The notes beneath the pieces are model-generated. The model was given only the letters and a program-made list of their open reading frames with translations, did not search any database and had not been told where the DNA came from. A stretch of 64,000 nucleotides of DNA from Candidatus Undinarchaeales archaeon (GTDB taxonomy: Archaea; SpSt-1190; JASMDC01): the NCBI GenBank assembly GCA_030753015.1, contig JASMDC010000003.1:1-64000 (forward strand), read 5' to 3'. Below, one piece after another: positions 63,065-64,000 of this stretch. The stretch's first letter is position 1. Each line of letters begins with the position of its first letter. The translations under genes and the position numbers were made by a program.

Positions 63065-64000
63065 GTGCTGGAGCGGAAGCGGGATAACCTGCGTTTCCTC
63101 CTGGACGAACTGGAGGGGTGGAAGGAGAGCGAGCTCATAACTTGTGAGCAGCACGAGACTCTTGCCAAGCGCTATAAAGAGCGCCTCGACTTAATCGAGA
63201 AGGAGACCACGGGCGAGGACGCGGTCTACCTGGAAGAGGCTTACGGGACCTGGCTCGTTCGTTTGGGCACGATGGCGGTGCTCGCGGCCTTCTCCATTAT
63301 AGCTGCCTACTCGATGGGGTGGTTCACGTCCGGCCAGAAAGTACTCCTTACCTTCCTAGGATCGGGATTATTCTGCGGTCTGGCCATTAAGCTTCGATCC
63401 GCGCTCAGAGAGACACTGTCCAACGCCCTGCTCTTTATTGGGGGCTCTCTCCTCGTAGCGGCTATCGGACTCCTATATTCCTTCGACTTCGTTGGAGCTG
63501 GAGTGGAGGCCCTTCTTCAGCTTGGAGCGGCAGTTGCGCTTGTCAAGCTTGCCGAGCGCTTCGACTCCATATGGGTGCTAATCGAGGGGATGAGCACTGC
63601 GGTGGGCGCGGGGACCCTCCTGTATCAAGAGGTGCTCCCCGAAATAGTCGTCTTACTGTGTGCTGCCGTGACCTGCGCTTGGTTCGCCCATCGCGTCATC
63701 GAGCGCTCACCCGCGGCCTTGGCGTACGACCTGTTCGTCTCGTTCTTCGTACTCGGATTCCTTGCGTGGGAGATACTGGAGATCCTGCAAGAGCACTGGA
63801 CGAACTTCCATTGGTACCTGATCCCGCTGTCGCTCCTTATCTATTCGGTCATCCTCCTTGTCACGGCTCCGCGCGTGAAGCGGAAGCATGGCGGGTGGTC
63901 AGCCGTTCCCTTCTACTTGGCAGGATGTGCCGGGACCGCCATCATGTGGGGCATGTTCGTCCTCGATTTTAGCAGGGCCATGGACTTTACGGCGCCAGTG
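63065..64000 (+). CDS. DUF2157-like polytopic membrane protein, 3' end cut by window
   Basis: Open frame of 312 codons from GTG 63065 to the window edge. The N-terminal cytoplasmic part (FLLDELEGWKESELITCEQH then ERLDLIEKE) matches the DUF2157 type of helical domain, followed by at least eight membrane helices. TATA-like TTTTTTAAG at 63034-63042 lies about 27 bases before the start. Family call is tentative and function unknown. Confidence 0.6.
   Translation, partial: MLERKRDNLRFLLDELEGWKESELITCEQHETLAKRYKERLDLIEKETTGEDAVYLEEAYGTWLVRLGTMAVLAAFSIIAAYSMGWFTSGQKVLLTFLGSGLFCGLAIKLRSALRETLSNALLFIGGSLLVAAIGLLYSFDFVGAGVEALLQLGAAVALVKLAERFDSIWVLIEGMSTAVGAGTLLYQEVLPEIVVLLCAAVTCAWFAHRVIERSPAALAYDLFVSFFVLGFLAWEILEILQEHWTNFHWYLIPLSLLIYSVILLVTAPRVKRKHGGWSAVPFYLAGCAGTAIMWGMFVLDFSRAMDFTAPV

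Noticed and set aside
1-64000. tRNA and rRNA genes
   Set aside because: No convincing cloverleaf or rRNA conserved segment was seen by eye; a dedicated search (tRNAscan, Infernal) would be needed to be sure.

Overview
The window comes from a GC-rich archaeal chromosome, most likely euryarchaeal in the broad sense. The evidence is the two-subunit DNA polymerase D (DP1 and DP2) next to an Orc1/Cdc6 gene, a group II chaperonin (thermosome), an F420 gamma-glutamyl ligase (CofE), an AK6/Fap7-type kinase and an archaeal PUA protein. Most genes also have a TATA-like box about 25 bases before a short-leader or leaderless start. I cannot fix the lineage from the sequence alone; Thermoplasmata-like or uncultured/DPANN-like groups are possible. 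No rRNA, tRNA or CRISPR array was recognised.

Layout. (1) 1-17.96 kb is mostly housekeeping: a truncated glycosyltransferase, valyl-tRNA synthetase, a three-gene ABC exporter with one permease fused to a PrsW-like protease domain, a coiled-coil membrane protein, a DUF47/PhoU-like protein, an AK6 kinase, a surface protein plus PUA protein, cofE, scpA-scpB, the thermosome, two small membrane proteins and a CPA2 Na+/H+ antiporter. (2) 18.09-19.95 kb is an intact IS1182-type insertion sequence with 20-bp perfect inverted ends and a tiny accessory ORF. (3) 19.96-27.82 kb is a replication locus: a gene-free stretch with origin-recognition-box-like motifs, then orc1/cdc6, DP1, a possible 34-codon ORF and DP2. 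(4) 27.82-29.96 kb is an AT-rich island with repeated 22-bp motifs, a truncated IS1-like protein, a HExxH metallopeptidase and an Fe-S oxidoreductase fragment.

(5) 29.97-62.04 kb is dominated by envelope functions: an FG-GAP surface protein in an operon with an ABC ATPase and permease, a possible N-formylglutamate amidohydrolase-like protein, two giant cysteine-rich secreted/anchored proteins (1678 and about 2392 aa), an AIR-synthase-like protein and a HAD phosphatase. It ends in a densely overlapping series of 19 genes (51.27-62.04 kb). Nearly all of these encode one N-terminal membrane segment directly after a basic Arg-Gly/Ala motif, and many have cysteine-rich ectodomains. (6) The window closes with a ChaN-like protein and a truncated DUF2157-like membrane protein.

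The most novel-looking part is the 19-gene cluster, which may build a pilin-like or other multi-subunit surface structure. It contains four consecutive paralogues sharing an exact C-x3-C-x9-C signature. No assembly ATPase, platform protein or prepilin peptidase is seen in the window, so the assembly role is inference.
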